A model generated the notes under the pieces. That model worked only from the letters and a program-made list of their open reading frames with translations, searched no databases and was not told the origin of the DNA. Both the position numbers and the translations under genes were made by a program. A DNA stretch of 64,000 nt from Klebsiella sp. BIGb0138 (lineage in GTDB: Bacteria > Pseudomonadota > Gammaproteobacteria > Enterobacterales > Enterobacteriaceae): the NCBI RefSeq assembly GCF_004342285.1, contig NZ_SMCV01000010.1:62001-126000 (forward strand), read 5' to 3'. Below, piece by piece: positions 44,155 to 53,360 of this stretch; position 1 is the stretch's first letter, and every line of letters begins with the position of its first letter.

Positions 44155-45867
44155 TTAACTCAGACGGGCGTGAATTGCCGCGATCTCCTCGCGCCATTGC
44201 GCCTGTAGCTGGGGCTTCTGGTGCTTCGGCTTACGCATGATATCGTCTGCCAGCCGCTGTTCCAGGGCGATTAACCGTTCCAGAAGCGCATCGTTATCCT
44301 CGGCCTGCGCCACGATCGTCGCTATCGGCGCTGGCGCTCCGCTCCGGCGAGCGGCGCTACGCAGACGGGCATAGACGTCGTCGGCGCTGGGCCATTCGCT
44401 CAGCCCGGCATCATCAATCAGCCAGAAGCGGTTACAGCTCTGACCGATCAGCTGGCGATCGTGGCTGACCAGCAGCAGGCCGCCCGGGTAGTCCCGCAGT
44501 GAGGCGGCCAGCGCCTCTTTGCCCTCCATATCCAGGTGGTTGGTAGGTTCATCCAGCAGTAGCAGGCTATAGCGCGCCAGCGACAGGCCGACAAACAGCA
44601 GCCGGGAGCGTTCGCCCCCGCTGAGGGTACTGACCCGCTGGCCGTGACGGCTCCAGGCGAAACCGGCGGAAATCAGCGCCCGCTTGCGCACTTCCGGGGC
44701 GGCGGCGAAGGCTTCCAGCGCCTCGAGCAGGGTTGCGCTGTCTTTCAACTGATGCAGCGACTGGTCATAGTATCCGGCGTTTAAACGCGGATGCAGACGT
44801 AGCCCCTCGTCGGCGACCGGTTGCTGTATCTGCCGCCAGAGCAGGCGCAGTAGCGATGATTTCCCCCCGCCGTTACGGCCCATAATCGCCACCCGATCGC
44901 CGCTGCGCAGGCGCGCCAGCTCAGCGGTGAACAGAGCCGGCAGCCCCGGCGCCGGAGGGACCGGCAGCTGTTCCATCTCCAGCAGACGATCGGCGCGTAG
45001 GGCGTCACCGTGCAACGCCAGCCGCCACGGCGTTCCGGCGCTCAGCTCGGTTTGACTCTCCTTCAGGCGCGTGACCTGTTTTTCCATCTGTTTAGCTTTG
45101 CGCGCGAGATCTTCGTTGTCATAAACCTGTCCCCAGGTCGCCAGCCGTCGGGCGCTGGCGGTAACGCGGTCGATCTCTTTTTGCTCAGCCTTGTACCGCA
45201 GGGCATCGCTTGCATCCTGCTCCTGCAGCGCCTGACGGGCGGCGCTGCAGGGAAGAGAGAAGGCGTGCAGGGTGTTGTCGCGCAGGATCCAACTGCTATT
45301 AGTTACAGCATCCAGTAAGAGATTATCATGCGCCACCAGAACGAAGCTCCCCTGCCAGGTTTGCAGGAAGCTTTCCAGCCACAACAGGGTCGGGAGATCG
45401 AGATGATTACTGGGTTCATCCAGCAGCAGCAGGTCGGGCTGCTGAATTAACGCCCTGGCGAGCAGCAGCCGGGTATGCTGCCCGCCGCTCAGGGTCGCGG
45501 CCTGCCGGGTGAATTCCGCGGGGCTAAACCCCATTTCCGCCAGCAGACGTTCCGCCTGCCAGCGCTGATGCTCCCGTCCGGCGGCGGGAAGGCGCGCCAG
45601 AACCCCCTGAACCAGCGATTGCTGCCGTAGCGCGTCGGGTAAATGTTGCTCAACCCGCGCCAGCAGGCAATGGTGCGCCAGCGCAATGCTCCCGGCGTTT
45701 GGCGTCAGCGTACCGTCCAGCACCTGCAGCAGGGTGCTTTTGCCACAACCGTTGTAGCCGATCAGGCCAATACGGTCGCCTTGTTTTAGGGTCAGGGAGA
45801 GGTCGGTGAACAGCGGACCGAATGCCGTTTCAACATGCAGAGATTGCGCGGTTAATAATGTGCTCAT
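44155..45867 (-). CDS. ABC-F family ATPase (ribosome-associated type)
   Basis: The ATG at 45867 gives 570 residues opening MSTLLTAQSLHVETAFGP. Two ATPase cassettes without membrane parts are present: Walker A GYNGCGKST and GRNGGGKSS, signatures LSGGQHTRLLLARAL and LSGGERSRLLFVGL, Walker B LLLLDEPSNHLD and LLLLDEPTNHLD. The linker between them is rich in Lys/Glu (EDLARKAKQMEKQVTRLKES), the P-site tRNA interaction motif that in other members pushes antibiotics off or assists stalled ribosomes. It is not the local equivalent of Uup, YheS, EttA or YbiT. A long leader with a small ORF precedes it. A role in antibiotic or stress protection is inferred. Confidence 0.88.
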   Translation of the reverse strand: MSTLLTAQSLHVETAFGPLFTDLSLTLKQGDRIGLIGYNGCGKSTLLQVLDGTLTPNAGSIALAHHCLLARVEQHLPDALRQQSLVQGVLARLPAAGREHQRWQAERLLAEMGFSPAEFTRQAATLSGGQHTRLLLARALIQQPDLLLLDEPSNHLDLPTLLWLESFLQTWQGSFVLVAHDNLLLDAVTNSSWILRDNTLHAFSLPCSAARQALQEQDASDALRYKAEQKEIDRVTASARRLATWGQVYDNEDLARKAKQMEKQVTRLKESQTELSAGTPWRLALHGDALRADRLLEMEQLPVPPAPGLPALFTAELARLRSGDRVAIMGRNGGGKSSLLRLLWRQIQQPVADEGLRLHPRLNAGYYDQSLHQLKDSATLLEALEAFAAAPEVRKRALISAGFAWSRHGQRVSTLSGGERSRLLFVGLSLARYSLLLLDEPTNHLDMEGKEALAASLRDYPGGLLLVSHDRQLIGQSCNRFWLIDDAGLSEWPSADDVYARLRSAARRSGAPAPIATIVAQAEDNDALLERLIALEQRLADDIMRKPKHQKPQLQAQWREEIAAIHARLS

Positions 45868-46082
45868 AGTGAACTTACTCAAGAGTTACAGGCATGAAAA
45901 TGCCTCGTCAAACATCGCTGACGATAACCCGGTAAGCCCGAGGGAAGAGAATTAAGGTCGTTGGTCTTCGCTCAAGCTGAAGTTATCGCAGCACGATACC
46001 GATAACGCTTGAGCGGGTACGATGACCAAATGTCAGTGAAAAAATAGATATTTCACGTAACGGCATTGGGGTCCTCCTTTTT
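45868..46082 (-). promoter_or_regulatory. Structured leader of the ABC-F gene, candidate translational attenuator
   Basis: On the minus strand the leader holds a 27-codon ORF and nested hairpins. GTGAAA / TTTCAC (46036-46056) is small. The main stem joins TTGGTC, CGCTCAAGC and GTTATCG (46029-46000) with CGATAAC, GCTTGAGCG and GACCAA (45988-45961), with a small internal TTCA. AGGCAT-TTTC-ATGCCT (45890-45905) lies before the ABC-F start. The CTCAAG of the main stem can instead pair with CTTGAG at 45883-45878, next to the start codon. There is no U-tract, so translation rather than transcription would be controlled. Confidence 0.55.
45983..46066 (-). CDS. 27-residue leader peptide upstream of the ABC-F gene
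   Basis: A near-perfect ribosome site (AAAGGAGG, 46073-46080, 6 nt gap) precedes an ATG opening MPLREISIFSLTFGHRTRSS followed by VIGIVLR and stop. I do not recognise the peptide. Its last third is encoded in the 5' arm of the main leader stem and its stop lies in the 3' arm, so ribosome position would decide which hairpin forms. This is the layout of stall-controlled leaders such as those of erm and ABC-F resistance genes in other bacteria. Confidence 0.6.
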   Translation of the reverse strand: MPLREISIFSLTFGHRTRSSVIGIVLR

Positions 46083-46163
46083 TATTCAGCAAGTGGTCAG
46101 GTGCAGGCAGTGTAGAAGCAGAACGGGGGTTTGGCTAGCCGCTAAAGATAGTGGGCGCCGCGG

Positions 46164-46194
46164 AAAGTAAAACGGGCCTGCTGTCAGGCCCGTT
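46164..46194 (-). terminator. Rho-independent terminator of maeA
   Basis: AACGGGCCTG-ACAG-CAGGCCCGTT on the minus strand is a perfect 10-bp stem followed by TTACTTT (with AAAGTAAAA on the plus strand), 16 nt beyond the maeA stop. Confidence 0.85.
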
Positions 46195-46209
46195 AGCGCT
46201 GGAGATCAA

Positions 46210-47907
46210 TCAGATCGATGTCCGGCGGTAGTTGCGATACTCCGGTAACCAGAAGTTATCGTTAATCGCCTGTAACAGCGCTTCTGCCGAGGTTTTCACC
46301 GCCACGCCTTGCTCCTGCGCGACCTTGCCGACCGCAAAGGCGATAGCCCGCGATACGGTTTGAATGTCTTTCAGTTCCGGTAACACCGGGCCTTCGCCGT
46401 TGTTCACCAGCGGGGAGTGTTTCGCCAGCGTTTCACTGGCGGCCATCAGCATGTCGTCAGTGACCCGTGACGCGCCGGAGGCGATAACGCCGAGGCCGAT
46501 GCCGGGGAAAATATAGGAGTTGTTGCACTGGGCAATGACGTACTGCTTATCTTTCAGCATAACCGGCGCAAACGGGCTGCCGGTGGCAACCAGCGCTTCA
46601 CCGTCGGTCCAGCTAAGAATATTCTGTGGCGTGGCCTCCACGCGGGAGGTCGGGTTCGACAGCGGCATCACGATCGGCCGCGGGCAGTGCTTATGCATCT
46701 CGCGAATAATCTCTTCCGTGAACAGCCCCGGCTGACCTGAAACGCCGATCAGAATATTCGGTTTGACGTTGCGCACGACATCCAGCAGGGAAAGGACCTC
46801 GTTAGTGGTGTCCCACTGCTGCAGATTTTCCCGCTTCTGGACCAGTTTGCTCTGGAACGGCAGCAGGTTCGGCATCCCATCGGTCAGCAGACCGAAACGA
46901 TCGACCATAAACACGCGCTGACGGGCTTCTTCTTCGCTTAACCCCTCGCGCTGGATCTGGGCGATGATCTGCTCGGCAATACCGCAGCCGGCGGAACCGG
47001 CGCCGAGGAAGACGATTTTTTGCTCACTCAGCTGCCCGCCCGCGCCGCGACTGGCGGCAATCAGCGTACCCACGGTCACCGACGCGGTGCCCTGGATATC
47101 ATCATTAAACGAGCAGATTTCATTGCGGTAGCGGTTGAGCAGCGGCATCGCGTTCTTCTGCGCGAAGTCTTCGAACTGCAGCAGAACATCCGGCCAGCGG
47201 TGCTTAATCGCCTGGATAACATCATCGACGAACGTGTAATACTCGTCGTCGGTCACGCGCGGATGACGCCAGCCCATATACAGCGGATCGTCGAGCAGCT
47301 GTTGATTGTTGGTCCCCACGTCCAGCACGATCGGCAGGGTGTAGGCCGGGCTGATACCGCCGCAGGTGGTGTACAGCGAAAGCTTACCGATCGGGATCCC
47401 CATCCCGCCGATACCCTGGTCGCCCAGACCGAGAATACGTTCTCCGTCGGTGACCACGATGACTTTCACGTTGTGGTTCGGCACGTTTTGCAGGATATCG
47501 TCGAGGTTGTGCCGGTTCTGATAGGAGATAAACACGCCACGGGAGCGGCGGTAAATCTCAGAGAAGCGTTCGCAGGCGGCGCCGACCGTCGGGGTATAAA
47601 TGACCGGCATCATCTCATCGAGATGGTTGCCAATCAGTCGATAAAACAAGGTTTCGTTGGTGTCCTGGATGTTGCGCAGGTAAATATGCTTGTCGATCTC
47701 AGTTTTAAACCCCTGATACTGGATCCATGCGCGTTCAGCTTGTTCTTCTATTGTTTCAACAACTTCTGGCAGCAGGCCGAGCAGGTTAAAGCTGCTGCGC
47801 TCTTCCATGCTGAAGGCGCTACCTTTGTTGAGAAGGGGAAATTCGAGCAGAACGGGACCAGCGTAGGGGATATACAGAGAACGGTTTTTCTTATGGGTGA
47901 ATTGCAT
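46210..47907 (-). CDS. maeA: NAD-dependent malic enzyme MaeA
   Basis: This 565-residue enzyme equals E. coli MaeA (SfcA) in length. It has the malic signature [24 protein letters not shown] (read in part), the metal-binding [15 protein letters not shown], and Rossmann motif [15 protein letters not shown]. It decarboxylates malate to pyruvate with NAD+ in the cytoplasm. It lies between adhP's side of the map and sra, as in E. coli, and has a terminator on each side. Confidence 0.96.
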   Translation of the reverse strand: MQFTHKKNRSLYIPYAGPVLLEFPLLNKGSAFSMEERSSFNLLGLLPEVVETIEEQAERAWIQYQGFKTEIDKHIYLRNIQDTNETLFYRLIGNHLDEMMPVIYTPTVGAACERFSEIYRRSRGVFISYQNRHNLDDILQNVPNHNVKVIVVTDGERILGLGDQGIGGMGIPIGKLSLYTTCGGISPAYTLPIVLDVGTNNQQLLDDPLYMGWRHPRVTDDEYYTFVDDVIQAIKHRWPDVLLQFEDFAQKNAMPLLNRYRNEICSFNDDIQGTASVTVGTLIAASRGAGGQLSEQKIVFLGAGSAGCGIAEQIIAQIQREGLSEEEARQRVFMVDRFGLLTDGMPNLLPFQSKLVQKRENLQQWDTTNEVLSLLDVVRNVKPNILIGVSGQPGLFTEEIIREMHKHCPRPIVMPLSNPTSRVEATPQNILSWTDGEALVATGSPFAPVMLKDKQYVIAQCNNSYIFPGIGLGVIASGASRVTDDMLMAASETLAKHSPLVNNGEGPVLPELKDIQTVSRAIAFAVGKVAQEQGVAVKTSAEALLQAINDNFWLPEYRNYRRTSI

Positions 47908-48025
47908 CGCACTAACTCCTTGATGTTCACTTCAGACCCGAGCGCGGCGATAGGCGTGCGGGCTGGCAGGGAATGCAGCGGGGCAGAGTATAGAGCAGTT
48001 GTTATCAAAGAGGGGGAGATTGTCT

Positions 48026-48063
48026 TAAAAAAACACCATCCTGATACAAGGACGGTGTTTTTA
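48026..48063 (-). terminator. Terminator between sra and maeA
   Basis: On the minus strand ACACCGTCC / GGATGGTGT (one mismatch, 8-nt loop) is followed by TTTTTTTAAGAC, seven U. A run of T on the plus strand makes it bidirectional. It should end the sra transcript and leave maeA with its own promoter. Confidence 0.85.
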
Positions 48064-48082
48064 TCATCACTCAGCTGAAATA

Positions 48083-48223
48083 TTAGCCAGCGCGGCGCTT
48101 GCGGCCGGTGGCATGGGCGTGGTTAATCGTCGTTTCCACATCGCCGTCCAGCACCACTTTTTTCTGCTGGGAAAGCTTATAGTTCAGACCGAGAAGATGA
48201 CGTGCCTGATGGTTCGATTTCAT
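48083..48223 (-). CDS. sra: Stationary-phase ribosome-associated protein Sra
   Basis: This 46-residue gene is easily missed. It opens MKSNHQARHLLGLNYKLSQQ and ends ATGRKRRAG, parallel to E. coli Sra (RpsV, 45 residues, MKSNRQARHILGLDHKIS and TGRKRPAEK). An AGGAG site lies 5 nt before the ATG. The basic protein binds the 30S subunit in stationary phase. It lies upstream of maeA, as in E. coli, where bdm and osmC follow on the other side. Confidence 0.93.
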   Translation of the reverse strand: MKSNHQARHLLGLNYKLSQQKKVVLDGDVETTINHAHATGRKRRAG

Positions 48224-48608
48224 TCTTACTCCTTAATCCAGTTCTGTTTCAAGGACAAGCCCGGCGTTGCCGGACGAAATGTAACCCTAAGAACGATACG
48301 TTATCGGTACCGCGCTATGTATGGTGGTCTATTTTTCCGCCCATGGCAACCTTGTGCGGGCAAATGTTATGCCGGGACCGTGATTATTGAGCGGCAAATA
48401 ACGCCCGAAGCGGCCCTTAACCCGGCGAAATTTATCACCATTCCCCGCGGCGGCTTTTTGTTATCTCCCGCACAATTATTAATTTTCACAACCAGTTAGT
48501 GAAATTACGTAATTGTGATAATAGGCATAAACATTACCTTGATGAGTGCTGTACCGAGCGCCCTCGCCGGGCGTTATTAATGGGGAATATAATAAAAAGG
48601 ACAATAAA
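48224..48608. other. Upstream region of the GPH transporter gene
   Basis: There is no gene here, and no trace of bdm. A perfect palindrome AATTACGTAATT lies at 48503-48514. The hairpin CGCCC-TCGC-CGGGCG sits near 48560. Neither matches a regulator I know; in particular I see no KdgR-type box. The A+T-rich part after 48470 likely holds the transporter promoter. Confidence 0.4.
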
Positions 48609-50138
48609 TTGAAAAAGATTAATTATGAGGAGTTGCGCGTATATAGAAAAAGACCGATTACGCTGCTGCGCTCCTTAGGTTATGCCATGAACGATCTCAA
48701 CGGGTCGGCATGGGGAACGTTGGTCGGCTCTTACCTGATGATATTCCTCAGCACCTGGGCGGGGTTAAATGCCGGGGTGGTGGGCACCATGTTATTCGCG
48801 CTGAAAATACTGGATATGATCGTCTGTGGCGTGATTGGCGGCGTTTCCGATCAGCTCTTCCGCACGGCAATCGGGCGTAGACTGGGGCGCCGGCATATTT
48901 TATTTTTGATCGGCGCGACGCTCACCTTAATCTGTTTTCCGCTGCTGTTTACGGTCCATGTCGGCTCTTATCTGTGGTATTTCGTGGTGCTGTTCCTGCT
49001 TGATACCGCCCAATCGTTTAATAATATTGCCTATGAAACGCTCGCTACGGAAATGACCGATAAAGCGCACGAGCGGGTGAAGCTGAGCTCCGTGCGGATG
49101 TTTGTCTCCGCCTTTGGCACCTTCGCCGTCACCGGTTTGCCGGCGGTGCTGCTGGCGATGCTGGGCAGCGATAGCGCCCAGGCCTACACCATTTCCGGGA
49201 TTGTGTTTGGCATTGTTCTGTTTGCCGGAACCGTCATTACCTGGCTGACAACCTGGGAGTTTTCCCCAGGATATGTTGCAGCGTTCGAGAACAGCGCTAA
49301 AGAGCAGCGGTCGAAAAATATTATTTACTCTATCAATGAATATCTTCATGTGATGAGAACCAAAGCCTGCCGCCGAACCTGTGTTATCTATTTTGTATCC
49401 TACTTCGCGAAGGACTGTTTCAATACCGCCTTTTTCTTCTACGTCGTATTTATCCTGGGTCTGTCGCAGGGGATGGCGCAGACCGCTTCGTCGCTCTCTA
49501 TTATTGGATTGATCGTGGTGCCGATCGCCACCTTTTTTATGTTTAAATTCGGGCCGAAATGGCTGTGGTCAATGGCATTTTCGCTGATGATCGCCGTCCT
49601 CATTTATTATCTGGGGCTATATGTCTTTCATATTCAGCTCTCCGATGGCGCGGCCTTTGTGACCATTCTGATATTGTCAGCCTTATTCCAGATTGGCCGC
49701 CAGACGATGGAATATACGGTGTGGAACGTGATTCCGCTGGTGCCGGATGTTGATACTCTGGTTTCCACCAAGCTGCGGGCAGGAACCTTTGCCGCCTGCC
49801 AGACTTTTACCCGTAAATTAACCGGCGCGATCGGCTCGGCGATTATTGGCTGGATCCTCGCATTTGGCGGATTTGATAAATCGCTGGCGGTGCAAACGCC
49901 CGCGGCACAAATGGCTATCATGACCGCATTTATTTTTATTCCGCTCATTTGCCTGATTTACTCCCTGTATCTGATTCGCACCTTCAATCTGAATCCGCAA
50001 ACCCACAAGGTCGTTAAGGCCGAGATGGACCGCCTGCAGCAGGGGGGCGCCAAAGAGGACGTAGACCCGAGAACCCGGGCCATCGTCGAGGATCTCACCG
50101 GCTACGCTTATGATGAAATTTGGGATGTAAAAAAATGA
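48609..50138 (+). CDS. GPH-family MFS sugar transporter
   Basis: The likely start is a TTG at 48609 (AAAGGA 7 nt upstream), giving 509 residues opening KKINYEELRVYRKRPITLLR. Twelve hydrophobic segments are readable, with the GPH-type first segment GYAMNDLNGSAWGTLVGSYL and loop GVSDQLFRTAIGRRLGRRH. The GPH family imports glycosides, pentosides or oligosaccharides. Its stop overlaps the start of the GH28 gene by ATGA, so the pair is a transport-and-hydrolysis unit for pectin-like sugars. Confidence 0.88.
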   Translation: MKKINYEELRVYRKRPITLLRSLGYAMNDLNGSAWGTLVGSYLMIFLSTWAGLNAGVVGTMLFALKILDMIVCGVIGGVSDQLFRTAIGRRLGRRHILFLIGATLTLICFPLLFTVHVGSYLWYFVVLFLLDTAQSFNNIAYETLATEMTDKAHERVKLSSVRMFVSAFGTFAVTGLPAVLLAMLGSDSAQAYTISGIVFGIVLFAGTVITWLTTWEFSPGYVAAFENSAKEQRSKNIIYSINEYLHVMRTKACRRTCVIYFVSYFAKDCFNTAFFFYVVFILGLSQGMAQTASSLSIIGLIVVPIATFFMFKFGPKWLWSMAFSLMIAVLIYYLGLYVFHIQLSDGAAFVTILILSALFQIGRQTMEYTVWNVIPLVPDVDTLVSTKLRAGTFAACQTFTRKLTGAIGSAIIGWILAFGGFDKSLAVQTPAAQMAIMTAFIFIPLICLIYSLYLIRTFNLNPQTHKVVKAEMDRLQQGGAKEDVDPRTRAIVEDLTGYAYDEIWDVKK

Positions 50139-51433
50139 CCACCTATATTGCCAGCGACAATACCGACCTGCAGACCCTGATTGACGAGGCCGCCCGGACG
50201 GCCAGCGAGGAGCAGCGCGCAGAGATTCTCTTTCCTCCGGGGACCTGGCTGACGGGGCCGTTGACCCTGCACAGCCATATGACCCTCACCCTGGAGGCTG
50301 GGGCAACGATCCGCTTTATTGCCGACCCGCAGCTCTACCCGCCGGTCTGGACGCGCTGGGAGGGGATCGAATGCTATGCGCTGCATCCGCTTCTGTACGC
50401 CGCGGATGCCTGCAACATTACCCTTCGCGGGGCGGGGGTGATTGAGGGGGCCGGTCAGTGGTGGTGGGATACGTTCCGTCAGATTGAAGAGGAGGACCGC
50501 CAGGCGCCACGGGAAAGCTGGGAGCTGCAGCTGGCGGCGCTGAATCCGGATTACCGTTCTCGCCCCGGCGGCGGCGGGCGTCCTCAGACCCAGTTCCTGC
50601 GCCCGCCGCTGGTTCAGTTCTGGAAATGCTCGGCGATTCGCCTGCAGGGGATCACCTTGCAGAACTCCCCGTTCTGGACCCTGCATACCGTCTATTCCCG
50701 TGACATCGTCATCAGCGGAGTGAAAATCCTCAATCCGGCCGATGCCATCAATACCGATGCCATCGATCTGGATTCTTCCGAGAATATTACGATCGAGGAT
50801 TGTCTGTTGGATGTGGGTGACGATGCGATTACCTTAAAATCCGGCTCGGGGGCGGACGGCCTGCGCATCAACAGACCCACCCGCAACGTCACGGCGCGCC
50901 GCTGTCGTATCCTCGCCAGCCATGGCGGCATCGCCATTGGTTCGGAAACGGCGGGGGGGATTGAAAATGTGTCGGTGAGCGATTGCGTTTTCGAAGGTAC
51001 CCAGCGGGCGATTCGCCTGAAATCGCGGCGTGGACGAGGCGGTACGATTAAAAACATCACGTTGCGCGATTTGACGATGGATGGCTGCTGGTGTCCGATT
51101 GTGATCGGTCAATATTTTGCCCCTGGCGTGCTGGCGCATGAACGCGAGGTAACGCTTTCCGAACGGCCGCAGCCGCTGAGCGCAATGACGCCGCACATCC
51201 GCGATATCCAGATTGAGAATGTGCTGGCGACCAACGTGCTCTCCAGCGCCGCGTTTATTGTCGGGCTACCGGAAGCGCCGATCGACAATGTGCGCATCAG
51301 AAACTTTAGCTACACGCTGGCGCCTGAAGAACGGCTGCTGGAGACCTGGAATACGGAGCCCACGGAAGGGCATTTTCACGACGACGATCGCGGTATTAAG
51401 GTGATTAACGCCCGAAATGTGAAAATTCAGTAA
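50135..51433 (+). CDS. Glycoside hydrolase family 28 (polygalacturonase-like), cytoplasmic
   Basis: The ATG at 50135 (ATGA overlap) gives 432 residues. The right-handed beta-helix core shows GAGVIEGAGQWWWDTFR, the catalytic aspartate motif NTDAIDLDSSENI, DVGDDAITLKSG with the second acids, and SHGGIAIGSETAGG (His-Gly-Gly is GH28-typical); RLKSRRGRGG follows. There is no signal peptide, so it acts in the cytoplasm on imported oligomers, probably as an exo-type oligogalacturonate enzyme. A long hairpin follows. Confidence 0.9.
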   Translation: MTTYIASDNTDLQTLIDEAARTASEEQRAEILFPPGTWLTGPLTLHSHMTLTLEAGATIRFIADPQLYPPVWTRWEGIECYALHPLLYAADACNITLRGAGVIEGAGQWWWDTFRQIEEEDRQAPRESWELQLAALNPDYRSRPGGGGRPQTQFLRPPLVQFWKCSAIRLQGITLQNSPFWTLHTVYSRDIVISGVKILNPADAINTDAIDLDSSENITIEDCLLDVGDDAITLKSGSGADGLRINRPTRNVTARRCRILASHGGIAIGSETAGGIENVSVSDCVFEGTQRAIRLKSRRGRGGTIKNITLRDLTMDGCWCPIVIGQYFAPGVLAHEREVTLSERPQPLSAMTPHIRDIQIENVLATNVLSSAAFIVGLPEAPIDNVRIRNFSYTLAPEERLLETWNTEPTEGHFHDDDRGIKVINARNVKIQ

Positions 51434-51457
51434 CCCAGCGCGGCAGGCGGCGCCTCA

Positions 51458-51489
51458 ACCCGGGGCCTGAACGTTGTCAGGCCCCGGGT
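51458..51489. terminator. Long hairpin between convergent GH28 and MBL genes
   Basis: ACCCGGGGCCTGA-ACGTTG-TCAGGCCCCGGGT is a perfect 13-bp stem between convergent genes. T-tracts are absent, but its strength and position suggest bidirectional termination. Confidence 0.65.
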
Positions 51490-51508
51490 CAGTTGCAGGC
51501 GACGCTTG

Positions 51509-52360
51509 TTACCACTTCATCTCTCCGGTATTCACTTTCGCGCTGAGCTCGAGAGAACTCTCTTCCGCCAGGTTTGGCCAGCGCTGCTTCATTTCGGCAA
51601 TCACTCCGGCGGAATCTTGATGGGCTTTCAGCGCCTGCTCAAACTGCTGCAGATAGTCGCGGGTGAAAACAATCGCGCGATCGCCGGCCGGCGGCGTCCC
51701 GAGATAGTGGCCCGGAATCACCTGCTGCGGGTGCAGGGCGGCCATGTCGTCGAGCGTGGTGCGCCACTGCTGACGACTTTCCGCGCTCTGGGTGTCGGCG
51801 GTCCAGACGTGCATGCCCCAGGCCACGCCGGTGCCGCCGAGGATCGCTTTATTAGCCGGGATCCAGACGAAGGCCGCATAGCGCTGCGGCTGGAGGATCT
51901 GGACTTTCTCACCGTCGATGGTAAAGGCGTTAGCTTCGATGACCTGCGGCGTATAAAGCTGCTTCGGCGCGCCGTCTTTCATCTGCGGGCCCCAGAAGGC
52001 CAGTTTTGCCGATTTGGTCGCCTCAATGTGCTTAACCACCTCGGAGGTCGCCACGATTTTTGCCTGCGGGAAGGCCTTCACCAGCGGCTCAAGGCCGAAG
52101 TAAAAGTCCGGGTCGCCGGAGGTGATGACGATGCGGGTCAGCTTTTTGCCGCTTTTACGGATCATCTCCACCAGCTTCTCGCCGTCTTTAACGCTGAACT
52201 GCGCGTCAAACAGCACCGCCTCATGCGGGCCGGAGGCCAGCGTCGAGTTGACGGCGAAAATGCCTTTATCCTGCGGGTTATAGGTCTGCAGTGTTAAAGG
52301 GGCGGCAAAAGCGGCGCTGCTGAACAGCGCGGCGGCGATGGCAAGGGCGGATAATTTCAT
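51509..52360 (-). CDS. Exported metallo-beta-lactamase-fold protein lacking the metal motif
   Basis: This 283-residue protein has a signal peptide (MKLSALAIAAALFSSAAFA) and an MBL-like layout, but the position of the HxHxDH zinc motif reads ITSGDPDFYFG (residues 79-89), so the usual histidines are missing. VIPGHYLG with His218 keeps the late ligand. It resembles the Vmh-type MBL proteins, some of which also have altered motifs. Hydrolase activity is therefore doubtful; a binding or non-zinc role is possible. It is divergent from a LysR gene, 113 nt away. Confidence 0.8.
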   Translation of the reverse strand: MKLSALAIAAALFSSAAFAAPLTLQTYNPQDKGIFAVNSTLASGPHEAVLFDAQFSVKDGEKLVEMIRKSGKKLTRIVITSGDPDFYFGLEPLVKAFPQAKIVATSEVVKHIEATKSAKLAFWGPQMKDGAPKQLYTPQVIEANAFTIDGEKVQILQPQRYAAFVWIPANKAILGGTGVAWGMHVWTADTQSAESRQQWRTTLDDMAALHPQQVIPGHYLGTPPAGDRAIVFTRDYLQQFEQALKAHQDSAGVIAEMKQRWPNLAEESSLELSAKVNTGEMKW

Positions 52361-52473
52361 GGTGTTTTTCTCAATGTCAGATGAATAGCGCTATTGTACG
52401 TACTTCCTGATTTGCGAAAATTCCTGAAAAAAGAGATGCTGAGTTTCATAAAACGTGCAGATGGAAACAAGGA

Positions 52474-53358
52474 ATGGACAGAATTATCGCCGCGCAGGTC
52501 TACATGCGGATTTGCGAACTGGGGAGCCTGAGCGCGGCAGCCCGCGCGCTGGGGATGTCGCGGCCGATGGTCAGCCGCTATCTGGAACAGATGGAACATT
52601 GGGCCGGAACCCGGCTGATACACCGTTCGACCCGCAAGCTTACCTTAACAGCCGCCGGGGAAAAGGTGCTGCAAAAAACACGCAGTCTGACGCAGCTGTC
52701 TGACGAAATCGCCGGGCAGACCGAGCGCGCGGTGCCCAGCGGGACGCTGCGCGTCGCCTGCGCCCACTTTACGGCCATGCAGCTGATTTCGCCGCTGCTG
52801 CCGGATTTCCTCGCCCGCTATCCACAGCTGCGTCTGGAGCTGGATATCAATAACCATCCGGTGAGTCTGATCGGCGAGCGGATAGACGTCGCGATTCGGA
52901 TTACCGACAACCCGGAGCCGGGGGCCATTGCCCGCCGGCTCGGCGTCTGCCGTTCGGTGCTGTGCGCGTCACCGCGCTGGCTGCAGCTGCACGGACAGCC
53001 GCAGACGCTGGCGGATCTGACCCGGCATAACTGCCTGCACTACAGCCATTTCGCCACGCCAACCTGGCAGTTCAGCGATCCGCAGGGCGAAACCGTCTCC
53101 GTGGCGGTCTCCGGCAACCTGAGCGCCGGGATCTCCTCATTGCTGCTGGAAGCCGCGGTGGCCGGCTGCGGCATTGCGATGCTGCCGGAGCTGGAGGCGC
53201 AGCGCGCCCTGAACAGCGGTGCGCTAAAGCCGGTGCTCCCGGACTGGACGCCGAAAGCGCTTAGCGTGTATGGAATCTATCTCTCACGTGACTATCAGCC
53301 CAGCGCGCTGCCGCTGTTTCTTGACGAGGTCCAGCAGCAGCTGGCGCAACTCAGCTAA
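52474..53358 (+). CDS. LysR-family transcriptional regulator
   Basis: This 294-residue regulator has the winged helix (RICELGSLSAAARALGMSRP, then RYLEQMEHWAG) and a C-terminal effector domain with LRVACAHFTAMQLISPLLPDF (shortened). It belongs to the CrgA/AaeR-like branch. It starts 113 nt from the divergent MBL-fold gene and probably controls it. An AAGGA site (52470-52474) lies only one base before the first ATG, too close to be ideal, so the exact start is uncertain. Confidence 0.85.
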   Translation: MDRIIAAQVYMRICELGSLSAAARALGMSRPMVSRYLEQMEHWAGTRLIHRSTRKLTLTAAGEKVLQKTRSLTQLSDEIAGQTERAVPSGTLRVACAHFTAMQLISPLLPDFLARYPQLRLELDINNHPVSLIGERIDVAIRITDNPEPGAIARRLGVCRSVLCASPRWLQLHGQPQTLADLTRHNCLHYSHFATPTWQFSDPQGETVSVAVSGNLSAGISSLLLEAAVAGCGIAMLPELEAQRALNSGALKPVLPDWTPKALSVYGIYLSRDYQPSALPLFLDEVQQQLAQLS

Positions 53359-53360
53359 GC

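Noticed and set aside
48113-48499. 128-codon plus-strand frame overlapping sra
   Set aside because: It starts inside sra on the opposite strand, continues into A+T-rich intergenic DNA and resembles nothing.
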